From UBA8914 sp034002905 (GTDB lineage: Bacteria; Pseudomonadota; Alphaproteobacteria; UBA9219): a DNA stretch of 64,000 nucleotides. Under the pieces are notes generated by a model. That model searched no databases. It was not told the DNA's origin and worked only from the letters and a program-made list of their open reading frames with translations. Of this stretch, positions 18,211-25,745 are shown piece after piece. The translations under genes and the position numbers were made by a program. Where the stretch lies: NCBI GenBank assembly GCA_034002905.1, contig JAVEZQ010000001.1:124001-188000 (forward strand), in the 5' to 3' direction. Positions within the stretch are counted from its first letter, which is position 1, and each line of letters begins with the position of its first letter.

Positions 18211-18987
18211 ATGAATCAGGGTGTACAGTACCTTAGCTTAGCGGATCGGAAGCTCGCCTATCAACACCGCAATGCAGCTGTGGGTCAAGAGACTTTACCG
18301 GGTATCGTTTTTCTGGGTGGTTTTGCTTCCGATATGACGGGAACAAAGGCCAGCTTTCTGGACGAGTTTTGTGCGCAAAACGGTTGGGGTTATTTGCGCT
18401 ATGATTATCGGGGCCATGGGGCTTCGTCGGGCAAGTTTGAGGATGGGTGTATTGGCGACTGGTTAGACGACACACTTAAGATTCTGGATGAACTGACGAA
18501 AGGGCCCCAGATTTTGGTTGGTTCCTCGATGGGAGGGTGGATCGGTCTTTTGGCGTTGAGGGCGCGGCCTTCTCGGATTGCGGGCTTTGTGGGTATTGCC
18601 GCGGCGCCGGACTTTACAGAGGATTTGATCGCCCCGACCATGACGGCGGCCCAGAAAGAGGCGATGGCGCGGGATGGCTATTTTTTTGAAAAGACAGAGG
18701 AAGAGTTAACGGACATCAATATCGGGCAGGTGCCTATCACAAGGAAGCTGATGGAGGAGGCGCGCGGGCAGCTTGTTCTGCGCTCGCCCTTGGCGTTTAC
18801 GGGGCCTGTGCGGCTGTTACAGGGGCAGCGGGACCGCGAGGTGCCGTGGCAGACAGCACTTAAAATCGCGGATCATATCGCATCAACGGACGTAGCGGTC
18901 ACGCTGGTCAAAGATGCCGACCACAGGTTTAGTCGGGATCAGGATCTGGTGCTCATTGGCCAGACGATTATAACGTTGATGTCATAG
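18211..18987 (+). CDS. Alpha/beta-hydrolase
   Basis: A cytosolic serine hydrolase of 258 residues. The nucleophile elbow GSSMGG places Ser at about residue 104. The oxyanion loop region is FLGGFASDMTG, the strand-4 motif is YDYRGHGASSG, and the catalytic histidine is in KDADHRFS near the end; the acid is probably the Asp in GQRDREVPW. The ATG at 18211 is preferred to an in-frame GTG at 18175, as GGGATCAAAG lies just before it. It resembles carboxylesterases of the palmitoyl-protein thioesterase/ABHD10 type. Its 3' end overlaps the 3' end of proB by 20 bases on the other strand. Confidence 0.85.
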   Translation: MNQGVQYLSLADRKLAYQHRNAAVGQETLPGIVFLGGFASDMTGTKASFLDEFCAQNGWGYLRYDYRGHGASSGKFEDGCIGDWLDDTLKILDELTKGPQILVGSSMGGWIGLLALRARPSRIAGFVGIAAAPDFTEDLIAPTMTAAQKEAMARDGYFFEKTEEELTDINIGQVPITRKLMEEARGQLVLRSPLAFTGPVRLLQGQRDREVPWQTALKIADHIASTDVAVTLVKDADHRFSRDQDLVLIGQTIITLMS

Positions 18988-19906
18988 GCAGGCAGGTGCA
19001 AGCCAACGGGGTGCCGGCCCATTTCTGCCTGACGTCTTTCGGACGGCGGCAAACCAGCTTGGTTCCGACATACTGGCCCTGAACGGCGCGCACGAGCCCG
19101 TTCTGCTTTAAATCGTTTGTATCGATGATATAGGCCTGCCTTTTGCCACAAGATTCTTGGCCGCCTTGAACGAATTGGCGCACGGCTTCAAGCTTGTTTT
19201 CCATGCCGCCGGTGCCGCCACAGGAAAAACCGTCCGTGCGAACACCAAGCCCCTCAAGCCCCAGTTTTTTGCTGATGAAATTGATATAGGGCAAGGGTAC
19301 GGCAGAGGGATCACAAGGATTGCCTGTGTGAACACAATGGGTAGAAATGGTAACGGTCTGCTTTGCACCAAGCAGGCGCGCCAGAAGGCTGGCCTGACCG
19401 TCATTGTCTGAAAAGGCGGTTTCGTCGCGCAAGAGAGGTTTGATTTCCACGCGTGACAATACATCGTTTTCGTTCACGATTGGGATAAAGCGCGGCGTGC
19501 TGAAAGCGATATTGAAATAGTCCAAAAGGTTCCAGCGTTGCTGATCGTTGCCGTTGCTATAATGCTTGTTCTCGGCGAGAATTTGTCCAGGAGGGAGAAG
19601 GCCAAAACTTTCGAAATAGTCGGCGTAAACACGCATCAAATAGGGCTGCCCAACGCTTGCAGCCAGACTTTTTTCACTATCTGTAAGTTTTTGGGCTTTG
19701 TCCCATCCCAATTTGTGCCGCCCCATGCCGACAGCGCCCGAGGTGACGAGGACAAGGTTTTTCCCTTGCAAGCGCAATTCGGCCATTTGTCGAACAAGGG
19801 GGGCCATAATGGCACCATCAGGCAGTCCGTTCTCATCGGTCAGGGCAGCTGTGCCGATTTTGACAACAATAGGCTTGGCCAGCGGGCGCTTGGAAAGGGG
19901 TAACAT
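18968..19906 (-). CDS. proB: Glutamate 5-kinase-like amino-acid kinase
   Basis: ProB phosphorylates glutamate in the first step of proline synthesis. The amino-acid kinase fold is seen in IVVKIGTAALTD, LVTSGAVGMGRHKLG, IPIVNENDVLS and the GGTGGMENKLEAV segment near residue 228, all typical of ProB. The protein is 312 residues; there is no room for the C-terminal PUA domain of E. coli ProB (367 residues). Substitutions such as TAALT for the more usual SSLLT and an unusual C-terminus (RPKDVRQKW) make it a divergent member. No proA is seen nearby. Acetylglutamate kinase or another amino-acid kinase is less likely, given the GGMENK signature. Confidence 0.75.
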   Translation of the reverse strand: MLPLSKRPLAKPIVVKIGTAALTDENGLPDGAIMAPLVRQMAELRLQGKNLVLVTSGAVGMGRHKLGWDKAQKLTDSEKSLAASVGQPYLMRVYADYFESFGLLPPGQILAENKHYSNGNDQQRWNLLDYFNIAFSTPRFIPIVNENDVLSRVEIKPLLRDETAFSDNDGQASLLARLLGAKQTVTISTHCVHTGNPCDPSAVPLPYINFISKKLGLEGLGVRTDGFSCGGTGGMENKLEAVRQFVQGGQESCGKRQAYIIDTNDLKQNGLVRAVQGQYVGTKLVCRRPKDVRQKWAGTPLACTCLPMTSTL

Positions 19907-20098
19907 AACTGTAATCCATCTATCAAAGGGTTAAGTGCCATTTTCAGCAGAGTATTCGCGTGTAGCAAGGTAAATATGATGTATTTTTAATTTCATAGGG
20001 CTTGCGAAGAAAAAGGGGGTTTCTTTTGCGCTGTAAAGCGGGTAAATAACCCGTCCCGACGATGTTCCGCGGCTTGTTAACCAAAAGCGGGTTGATGA

Positions 20099-20402
20099 CA
20101 GAGCAATCGGGAAAAAGAATAGGAACCACGAGGCTTAAGGGCCTTGTGTTGAAGTTGAAGAGTTTGCGGCAGAGGTGGCCGAACCCGAGGAAGCGGTTGC
20201 GCGAAGCGCAGAGCGATCGGGAAAAAGAATAGGAACCACGAGGCTTAAGGGCCTTGTGTTGAAGTTGAAGAGTTTGCGGCAGAGGTGGCCGAACCCGAGG
20301 AAGCGGTTGCGCGAAGCGCAGAGCGATCGGGAAAAAGAATAGGAACCACGAGGCTTAAGGGCCTTGTGTTGAAGTTGAAGAGTTTGCGGCAGAGGTGGCC
20401 GA
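20099..20402. repeat. 110-bp tandem repeat, about 2.8 copies, carrying the 5' end of tRNA-Ser
   Basis: Three successive copies with a period of exactly 110 bases are seen (for example GGGAAAAAGAATAGGAACCA begins at 20109, 20219 and 20329). The copies are almost identical; the first differs by A for G at 20105. Each unit contains GCAGAGGTGGCCGA, which is the first 14 nt of the neighbouring tRNA-Ser gene with one mismatch, at 20169, 20279 and 20389. The last copy is cut where the 89-bp repeat family starts. No protein is supported across it, although reading frames stay open because the period is not a multiple of three. About 190 bases between proB and the repeat hold nothing recognisable. Confidence 0.95.
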
Positions 20403-20566
20403 GTGCCTCGTCCGGCAAAAGCCGGACAAAAATCAGCTTCGACCACGAGGCTGTTTCGGAAAAGTTTTAGGAAGTGCGGAGAGGTGGCCGAGTGCCTCGC
20501 CCGGCAAAAGCCGGACAAAAATCAGCTTCGACCACGAGGCTGTTTCGGAAAAGTTTTAGGAAGTGC
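20389..20566. repeat. 89-bp tandem repeat, two copies, abutting tRNA-Ser
   Basis: Two copies (20389-20477 and 20478-20566) repeat with a period of 89 bases and run directly into the tRNA at 20567, which continues the same phase. Each starts with the tRNA 5' sequence (GGAGAGGTGGCCGAGT in the second copy), then leaves it for a segment with a perfect hairpin, TCCGGC-AAAA-GCCGGA (second copy: CCCGGC-AAAA-GCCGGA), and a CCACGAGGCT block shared with the 110-bp family. The 3' part of each unit (GTTTTAGGAAGTGC) is the same sequence that precedes the real tRNA, so the tRNA promoter region may be duplicated too. Confidence 0.93.
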
Positions 20567-20658
20567 GGAGAGGTGGCCGAGTGGTTGAAGGCGCTCGCCT
20601 GGAAAGCGGGTATGCGGGTCAAACTGCATCGTGAGTTCGAATCTCATCCTCTCCGCCA
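20567..20658 (+). tRNA. tRNA-Ser (anticodon GGA)
   Basis: The 92-nt gene folds as a class II tRNA. The acceptor stem GGAGAGG (20567-20573) pairs with CCTCTCC (20648-20654), G is the discriminator and CCA is encoded. The anticodon loop reads CTGGAAA, giving anticodon GGA for serine UCC/UCU codons. A long variable arm (ATGCGGGTCAAACTGCAT) and the T-loop GTTCGAATC are present. It is the last host feature before the phage genes, which start 320 bp downstream, so its 3' end is the natural place to look for an attachment site. Confidence 0.95.
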
Positions 20659-20977
20659 TTTAACGAATAAAAACTTTTTCAGGACATTTTCGGCTGCCGT
20701 CAGTTCGGCCTTATTTCGCAGGTTTTTTTGCTAAAAGCTCTGCACATATTTTCGGTTTCTCTCTCCCCAAATTCTCTGTTTTTCTCCTGAAACGGCCTTT
20801 CTCCTGAGAAGGCTCTGAACTTTTGCGCGTCATGTGCAGAGCCTTAAGGGCATGATTTTCAACGGTTTTGATTTTTTGCGTTTGTAAGTGCAACTGCCTA
20901 GCGGATGAGTCCAGAAAAAACAGAAGGATTCGGATCAACCAAGTTGAGATGGTGCGCGCGCTTCGTATCATCGGGAT
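20659..20977. other. 319-bp gap between tRNA-Ser and the recombinase cassette; possible left prophage boundary
   Basis: No gene is supported here. The stretch is AT-rich with several runs of T. It contains a 9-bp inverted repeat, AAGGCTCTG at 20809-20817 and CAGAGCCTT at 20837-20845, and a second copy of GCTCTGCA near 20734. The left attachment site of the prophage should lie in or near this gap, but with only one end in the window no direct repeat can prove it. Confidence 0.4.
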
Positions 20978-21160
20978 ATGAAAAACAACATCCCTATCGA
21001 CGCCAAAACTCTGGAGGAAATCGCCTCACTTCTCGCACTCGGGATCCTGCGGGCAAGGATGCGAGAAAGTGCCGCAAATAAGGCGCTGATGCGCCGGAAA
21101 GCTCTGGACTTCAGGGCGGACAAGAGCGTTCCTACCGTGCAGGAGCATGACTATGAATAA
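20978..21160 (+). CDS. Small protein of the recombinase cassette
   Basis: The 60-residue protein is charged and helical, with ALMRRKALDFRA near the end. It has no recognisable domain. It overlaps the DUF2924 gene by 14 bases, and DUF2924 in turn overlaps the serine recombinase, so all are probably translated from one message. Short ORFs in this place before DUF2924 and a recombinase are seen in other alphaproteobacterial elements; function is unknown. Confidence 0.6.
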   Translation: MKNNIPIDAKTLEEIASLLALGILRARMRESAANKALMRRKALDFRADKSVPTVQEHDYE

Positions 21161-21596
21161 CGAGATTGTCGCCCAAATTGCAGCCTTGCAGACGATGCCT
21201 TTCAGCCAGCTGAAGAGGAAATGGCGTGAGGTCTTCGACACCGAGTTCACCGGCCTTAATCGCAAATGGATCGTCAGCCGTCTGGCCTACAGGATTCAGG
21301 AACTGGCGCTGGAGAAAGAAACTGGCTCGCTGGAGCGGCGGCTGGATGCGCTTGCCAAAACCCGCCTCGGCAACGATCTGAAAAGCGAACGCAAACGCGC
21401 CATCCACCGCCCCCTGGTCGGCACGCGCCTTGTCCGCGAGTATCGCGGCGTCGAATATCAAGTCACGGTGCTGGCCGATGGATTCGCCTTCGAGGGGCGA
21501 AAATATAAGAGCCTCTCGCGCATCGCGCAGATCATCACGGGCAAGGCTTGGTCCGGACCCGCCTTCTTCGGATTGGTCGCAAAGGAGGGCAAATAA
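21147..21596 (+). CDS. DUF2924 domain protein
   Basis: The 149-residue protein has the DUF2924 pattern: an N-terminal helix with LKRKWREVFDTE, NRKWIVSRLAYRIQELA, then PLVGTRLVREYRGVEYQVTVLADGFAFEGRKYKSLSRIAQIITGKAWSGPAFFG in separate blocks. The last part is a small beta domain that resembles RAMA-type DNA-binding modules. DUF2924 genes usually sit immediately upstream of a large serine recombinase in alphaproteobacterial prophages and islands, as here (stop and start share one base). An accessory or directionality role in recombination is inferred from position only. Confidence 0.85.
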   Translation: MTMNNEIVAQIAALQTMPFSQLKRKWREVFDTEFTGLNRKWIVSRLAYRIQELALEKETGSLERRLDALAKTRLGNDLKSERKRAIHRPLVGTRLVREYRGVEYQVTVLADGFAFEGRKYKSLSRIAQIITGKAWSGPAFFGLVAKEGK

Positions 21597-22939
21597 TGAA
21601 CGCCCCCGTTAGGCCCCGCATCCGGTGCGCCATTTACACCCGCAAATCGTCCGAAGATGGGCTGGAACAAGATTACAACAGCCTCGACGCTCAGCGTGAT
21701 TCAAGTGAAGCCTATATCGCTTCGCAGCGGCATGAAGGCTGGGTTCTGGTTCCTGACCTGTACGACGATGGTGGGTTCTCGGGCGGGAACACAAACCGCC
21801 CCGGCCTCAAACGTCTTCTCGCCGACATCGAGGCGCGCAGGATCGACATTGTGGTCGTTTACAAGATCGACCGCCTCACACGCTCTTTGATGGATTTTGC
21901 AAAGCTGATCGAAGTCTTTGACAAGCACAATGTCAGTTTTGTCTCCGTCACGCAGCAGTTCAACACGACAACGCCGATGGGGCGTTTGATCCTGAATGTG
22001 CTTTTGTCCTTCGCGCAGTTCGAGCGTGAACAAACGGGTGAGCGCATCCGCGATAAGGTCGCGGCCAGTAAAAAGAAAGGCATGTGGATGGGCGGCTGCC
22101 CGCCGCTGGGCTATGACATTGTTGAACGCAAGCTGATCATAAATCCCACAGAAGCCGAGATCGTCAAAAAGATATTCCAGCGTTTCATCACGCTGCGCTC
22201 GACCACGTTGCTGGCGCGGGAGCTGCGCTTGCAGGGCATCAACGCCAAAACCTACATCACGCAAAAAGGCACGCAGCGTTATGGATCGCCGCTCTGCAAG
22301 AACCAGCTTTATCGTATTCTGAACAACAAAATCTATCTGGGGCTGATTGCCTATAAGGGTAACGAGTATCAGGGGCAGCATGAGGCCATTATCGGTCAAG
22401 CAATATGGGATGACGCTCATGCCGTTATGGTCGAAAGCCCCCACCTGCGAGGCCGCACAACGGCGGCTAAGGAGTTTGCGCTTCTGAAAGGTCTGGTCTT
22501 TTGCGGTCTTTGCGGATCGCCCTACACGCCCGTTCACACACGCAGGAACGGCAAGAAGTACCGCTATTATAAACCGAGCCATCAGTTGCGCGGTATCAAC
22601 GAAGAATGTCCCATCGGCAGCGTCAGCGCGGGTGAATTGGAAAATGTGGTTCTGGCTCAGCTGCGAGAGATATTTTTAAAGCCAGAAATTATCATCAAGA
22701 CATGGGAGAAAGCGAAAACTCAGGATGAAACCCTGTCCGAACGCGATGTCCAAAAAGCCTTGCGTGATCTCGATCCTATCTGGAACGAGCTTTTTCCCGC
22801 CGAGCAGGCGCGTATTGTCAATTTACTGATCGAACGCATCACGATCTTGGAAGAAGGCATCGACATCACGTTTCGCAGCACGGGGCTTGAATCTCTGGCG
22901 CGGGATCTGAGTGGATGCAAACAACGGATGGCGGCATGA
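21596..22939 (+). CDS. Large serine recombinase (phage integrase candidate)
   Basis: This 447-residue recombinase would catalyse site-specific insertion or excision through a serine-DNA intermediate. The resolvase domain begins YTRKSSEDGLEQDYNSLDAQR, with the nucleophile serine in RKSS, followed by YDDGGFSGGNTNRPGL and YKIDRLTRSLMDFAKL. A recombinase domain (about 165-280, WMGGCPPLGYDI) and a zinc ribbon (CGLCGSPYTP and a later EECPIG) follow. The ATG at 21596, overlapping the DUF2924 stop, is chosen over an upstream in-frame start at 21548. It is the only integrase-type gene in the window and lies at the left end of the prophage. Confidence 0.93.
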   Translation: MNAPVRPRIRCAIYTRKSSEDGLEQDYNSLDAQRDSSEAYIASQRHEGWVLVPDLYDDGGFSGGNTNRPGLKRLLADIEARRIDIVVVYKIDRLTRSLMDFAKLIEVFDKHNVSFVSVTQQFNTTTPMGRLILNVLLSFAQFEREQTGERIRDKVAASKKKGMWMGGCPPLGYDIVERKLIINPTEAEIVKKIFQRFITLRSTTLLARELRLQGINAKTYITQKGTQRYGSPLCKNQLYRILNNKIYLGLIAYKGNEYQGQHEAIIGQAIWDDAHAVMVESPHLRGRTTAAKEFALLKGLVFCGLCGSPYTPVHTRRNGKKYRYYKPSHQLRGINEECPIGSVSAGELENVVLAQLREIFLKPEIIIKTWEKAKTQDETLSERDVQKALRDLDPIWNELFPAEQARIVNLLIERITILEEGIDITFRSTGLESLARDLSGCKQRMAA

Positions 22940-23322
22940 AAAAACAAGCCGCTCTTTCCGTTCACATCCCCGCCAAGCTCGTTCGCAAAAACGGGCGCAA
23001 ACGGATCCTGCTGCCGGATCGGAAGGCTTTACCGCAACTCTCCCATGAACAAAACGAGCATCTGATCCACGCGCTGCTTTGCGCCCACAAATGGCAAAAA
23101 CTTCTCGGCGACAGCAAAATTGAAACATCAGAGGCACTGGCCAAAAAACTAGGCGTTTCGCATGGCTACGTTTGCCGTATTCTGCGGCTGAACCTTCTGG
23201 CGCCGGATATCCGGCGGGCCATCCTCGACGGCCAGCAACCGAAGGGGCTGCGCGTCATCGACATTCTTCAGCCGTTTCCTTTGTTGTGGTGTAAGCAGAA
23301 AGAAAGGCTTGGCTTTCAATAA
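22936..23322 (+). CDS. HTH DNA-binding protein coupled to the recombinase
   Basis: The 128-residue product starts in an ATGA overlap with the recombinase stop. Residues about 55-80 form a helix-turn-helix, SEALAKKLGVSHGYVCRILRL, of the ParB/KorB-like type, followed by LLAPDIRRAILDGQQPKGLRVIDIL. Proteins of this kind commonly follow the recombinase in alphaproteobacterial prophages and may bind the attachment site or regulate the cassette. No gene is seen in the 227 bp downstream. Confidence 0.7.
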   Translation: MKKQAALSVHIPAKLVRKNGRKRILLPDRKALPQLSHEQNEHLIHALLCAHKWQKLLGDSKIETSEALAKKLGVSHGYVCRILRLNLLAPDIRRAILDGQQPKGLRVIDILQPFPLLWCKQKERLGFQ

Positions 23323-23549
23323 ATGGAAGCTTCCCCGCCATGATGGTGCATTAACCTTAACGGGCGCGCGATGGGTTTTGTTTTTCTTGGCACAGCGTTT
23401 TGATGCCGCACCGCACCATGCAAATATCGGCTAAGCCCTACATTTATATTGATTATTACAACCCCCGCCGGTATTATTCCGCCATCATTACAACATGGTG
23501 ATAACTGAGAATCTTACCGTTTTTTGGTTGCAGGCGAGCGAAGCAAATT

Positions 23550-24206
23550 ATGTTGCGGGCAGAAAAAGACCATTACTCGTTGATCGAATTAGTCGAACGC
23601 TGGAAGATTCCTTTCAAGGATATCGAATACCACACGGAGCGGGATCGATTGGAAGTGCGCACGTGGCTGGGCGACGTTGTGGCCATTCGCCATACCTTCA
23701 TGAAAATGGCTGATGGAGAGGAAGTTCCCGTTCAACAGGGCGTCATCACTCTCAAGGGTTATTATGTCGTCGCGGGCGACGAACTACGGAAAATCTATCG
23801 CGCGCCAGGCATTCCGGAGATCAGAAAATTCTTCTCACTTGATCGTAGAGAAATCTACACGCTTTATCACCAGCATGAAGCCTACAAGATCAATCTTACG
23901 GCGCTGGAGGTAAGCCGACCAGAACGTGACCGTTTCGAAGCGGATCTTAAAATTTGCGCTCGCTTGGTGCCGAAAAGCAAAATGAATATTGCCTCGACTG
24001 CAACCGGAAGACCGAGCGTTATGAATCTCGTTCTCGAGCACTTTAAAAATCGCGCGGCACAGGGACGGTTGAAAGAGACCATCACTGCCGAGTCCAAATA
24101 TCTGGAAGGCTGGGCACAAAAGAAACTCGGCCCGTCGCATGCCCCGATTGCCAAGACCATCGCCAATAATATTCGTCCGCTGTTCGGGCAACACAGGGAT
24201 TCTTGA
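23550..24206 (+). CDS. Conserved phage-associated protein of unknown function
   Basis: The 218-residue protein has no signal or membrane segment. Residues 8-60 give a small beta-rich region with an aspartate/arginine pattern (YHTERDRLEVRTWLGD). The C-terminal 80 residues contain GRPSVMNLVLEHFKNRAAQGRLKETITAESKYLEGW and a final KTIANNIRPLF helix, a pattern I have seen in alphaproteobacterial prophage early regions next to recombinases. This part looks like a DNA-binding helical domain. Function is not known. Confidence 0.6.
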   Translation: MLRAEKDHYSLIELVERWKIPFKDIEYHTERDRLEVRTWLGDVVAIRHTFMKMADGEEVPVQQGVITLKGYYVVAGDELRKIYRAPGIPEIRKFFSLDRREIYTLYHQHEAYKINLTALEVSRPERDRFEADLKICARLVPKSKMNIASTATGRPSVMNLVLEHFKNRAAQGRLKETITAESKYLEGWAQKKLGPSHAPIAKTIANNIRPLFGQHRDS

Positions 24207-24271
24207 GCATTCGCACATGAAAACGAATCAAAATCGCGCGTTTTTGCGCAGAAATCATCATAAGCCCTCAC

Positions 24272-24356
24272 GCCCGAAACTATGCCCGAAACTTGTCAGG
24301 CTTTCGGGCGTTCGTTTTTGATAAGCAAATCAGCCGGATAAAAAATAGTTTCGGGC
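24272..24356. promoter_or_regulatory. Cluster of four GCCCGAAA sites upstream of an HTH regulator
   Basis: GCCCGAAACT occurs at 24272-24281 and 24284-24293 as direct repeats 12 bases apart. Its reverse complement occurs at 24302-24309 (TTTCGGGC) and 24347-24356 (AGTTTCGGGC). The outer pair ACGCCCGAAA/TTTCGGGCGT could also form a stem before TTCGTTTTT, so part of the array may act as a terminator. The array lies about 75 bp before the HTH gene at 24433 and looks like a repressor operator region. Confidence 0.5.
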
Positions 24357-24432
24357 AACTTTCAGGCACTTTTTCGAGTCTCGGATATGTGAACATTAAA
24401 GGGTCTCACGCAACATTTCGCGGAGACCAAAA

Positions 24433-24663
24433 ATGGAAGAAGCTCATCTCAACGTTTATCAACTTTCAAAGCGGTGGGGACTTTCCACCGGCACCTTGGA
24501 TCATTGGCGGCGATACGGCAAAGGCCCGCGCTTTCTGAAAATCGGCGGCCACGTTCTCTACCGCCTTTGCGATATCAGGGCTTACGAGGAACAACAAGTC
24601 CGCCAGACCACCGTGAAAGATCCCGGCGTTCTCTTGGCTTCATCGGCTGTTGAAGCCGCGTGA
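24433..24663 (+). CDS. AlpA/excisionase-like HTH regulator
   Basis: The 76-residue protein is a winged-helix regulator of the MerR/AlpA type. The pattern is LNVYQLSKRWGLSTGTLDHWRRYGKGP, then RFLKIGGHVLYRLCDIRAYEEQQ. Such proteins act as excisionases or early-gene activators in prophages. The gene is preceded by repeated GCCCGAAA sites, and its stop overlaps a GTG that opens the frame of the following replication-type gene. Confidence 0.8.
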   Translation: MEEAHLNVYQLSKRWGLSTGTLDHWRRYGKGPRFLKIGGHVLYRLCDIRAYEEQQVRQTTVKDPGVLLASSAVEAA

Positions 24664-24743
24664 TCCGTCATCGTGTTCCTTGCGCCCGATACATGCTTGG
24701 TGATCGACTCCGAACCGCCTTTCTTGCTTTGTGGGGCTGCCGC

Positions 24744-25745
24744 ATGACTCATGCCAACCCATGGAGCAAGTTTTTTTGGAACGATTGGGAAAATGATCCG
24801 GAACTTCGTTTGTGCTCGCTTGCGGCACAAGGCCTCTGGATGCGGCTTCTCTGCCTTGCGGCAAAATCCAACCCGACCGGCTTCGTAGCCGTGGCAGGAC
24901 GACCTTGCGCCTCGACGGACATCTCTCGTTTGAGCGGTGTTTCCGAACAGGAGGTTGAATCGCTACTCGGCGAGCTTTCTCGGAACGGTGTTTTTTCCCG
25001 CGATGCCCAGGGTCGCATCTATTGCCGCCGCATGATGCGCGACAACAGAAAACGTCAAAAACTGCGCCAAAACGGCGCGAAAGGAGGACAAGCCAGCTTC
25101 TTGAACGGCAAAGGCATTTTTGCGCCAAGCGAGCAAAATGCCGAGCAACCGTCCGAGCAAGTTTCCGAGCCCCAGAAGCCAGAGTCCAGAGTCCATAAGC
25201 CAGAATCCAAACCCCCTGCAGGCCCCCCAGCGGCAAAAGCCGAAGCAGCAGCCCTTGCGTCCGACTGGTCATTGCCGGAGGTCTGGCGTGAGATTGCCAT
25301 GACACGAGGCTGGTCAGATGCAGCCATCGACCAACAGGCCATGAGGTTCAAGCAATATTTCGGTTTCGGGAAAGGTAGCGGCATTCGGCGTAGCGACAAG
25401 GGATGGCGTCAGACTTGGCTCAACTGGCTTGACCGTGAGCGGCGACTTCGCCCCGATGCGGCAATAATGGGACAAGCGGAACAGTCCGTAACGCCAGCTT
25501 TGTATCCGCCCTTGCCGGAAGCGGTGCTCTCCAAACTCAAGGGGCATTACGCCTTCAATGCAACCGTCATTCAGAGATGGATTGCTCCATGCATCTTTGA
25601 TCTTGAGGCAGGCACGATTACTGCGCCGACGGGTTTTCATGCCAGCTATCTCGAAAATCATTACAGCGATGCGCTTTTCCGCGCGTTGGGCCGGACGTTC
25701 AAAATCATCGTCAAGCCAAGGGAGGCTGTCGATGGTCAAGCGTGA
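24744..25745 (+). CDS. Phage replication-initiation-type protein with winged-helix N-terminus
   Basis: The 333-residue protein begins MTHANPWSKFFWNDWENDPELRLCSLAAQGLWMRLLCLA in pieces that match DUF1376-like and other phage replication proteins, where an N-terminal winged helix binds the origin. A disordered Pro/Glu/Ser linker (about 125-175) separates it from a C-terminal domain with GWSDAAIDQQAMRFKQYF and a DnaA-N-like end. An in-frame GTG at 24660 overlaps the preceding stop and would add 28 residues; I favour 24744 because the conserved part starts there. Replication initiation is inferred from family and place. Confidence 0.65.
   Translation: MTHANPWSKFFWNDWENDPELRLCSLAAQGLWMRLLCLAAKSNPTGFVAVAGRPCASTDISRLSGVSEQEVESLLGELSRNGVFSRDAQGRIYCRRMMRDNRKRQKLRQNGAKGGQASFLNGKGIFAPSEQNAEQPSEQVSEPQKPESRVHKPESKPPAGPPAAKAEAAALASDWSLPEVWREIAMTRGWSDAAIDQQAMRFKQYFGFGKGSGIRRSDKGWRQTWLNWLDRERRLRPDAAIMGQAEQSVTPALYPPLPEAVLSKLKGHYAFNATVIQRWIAPCIFDLEAGTITAPTGFHASYLENHYSDALFRALGRTFKIIVKPREAVDGQA

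Noticed and set aside
20099..20566. A CRISPR array at the tandem repeats
   Set aside because: Units are 110 and 89 bases with no unique spacers between short repeats, and no cas genes are near. The units carry tRNA-Ser 5' sequence instead.
20135..20734. Open reading frames across the tandem repeats on both strands
   Set aside because: They stay open only because the repeated unit lacks stops in some frames; codon content, the lack of ribosome sites and overlap with a tRNA argue against coding.
21701..22582. A 293-codon minus-strand frame inside the serine recombinase
   Set aside because: It is a shadow of a GC-rich coding region; the recombinase on the plus strand has full family motifs.
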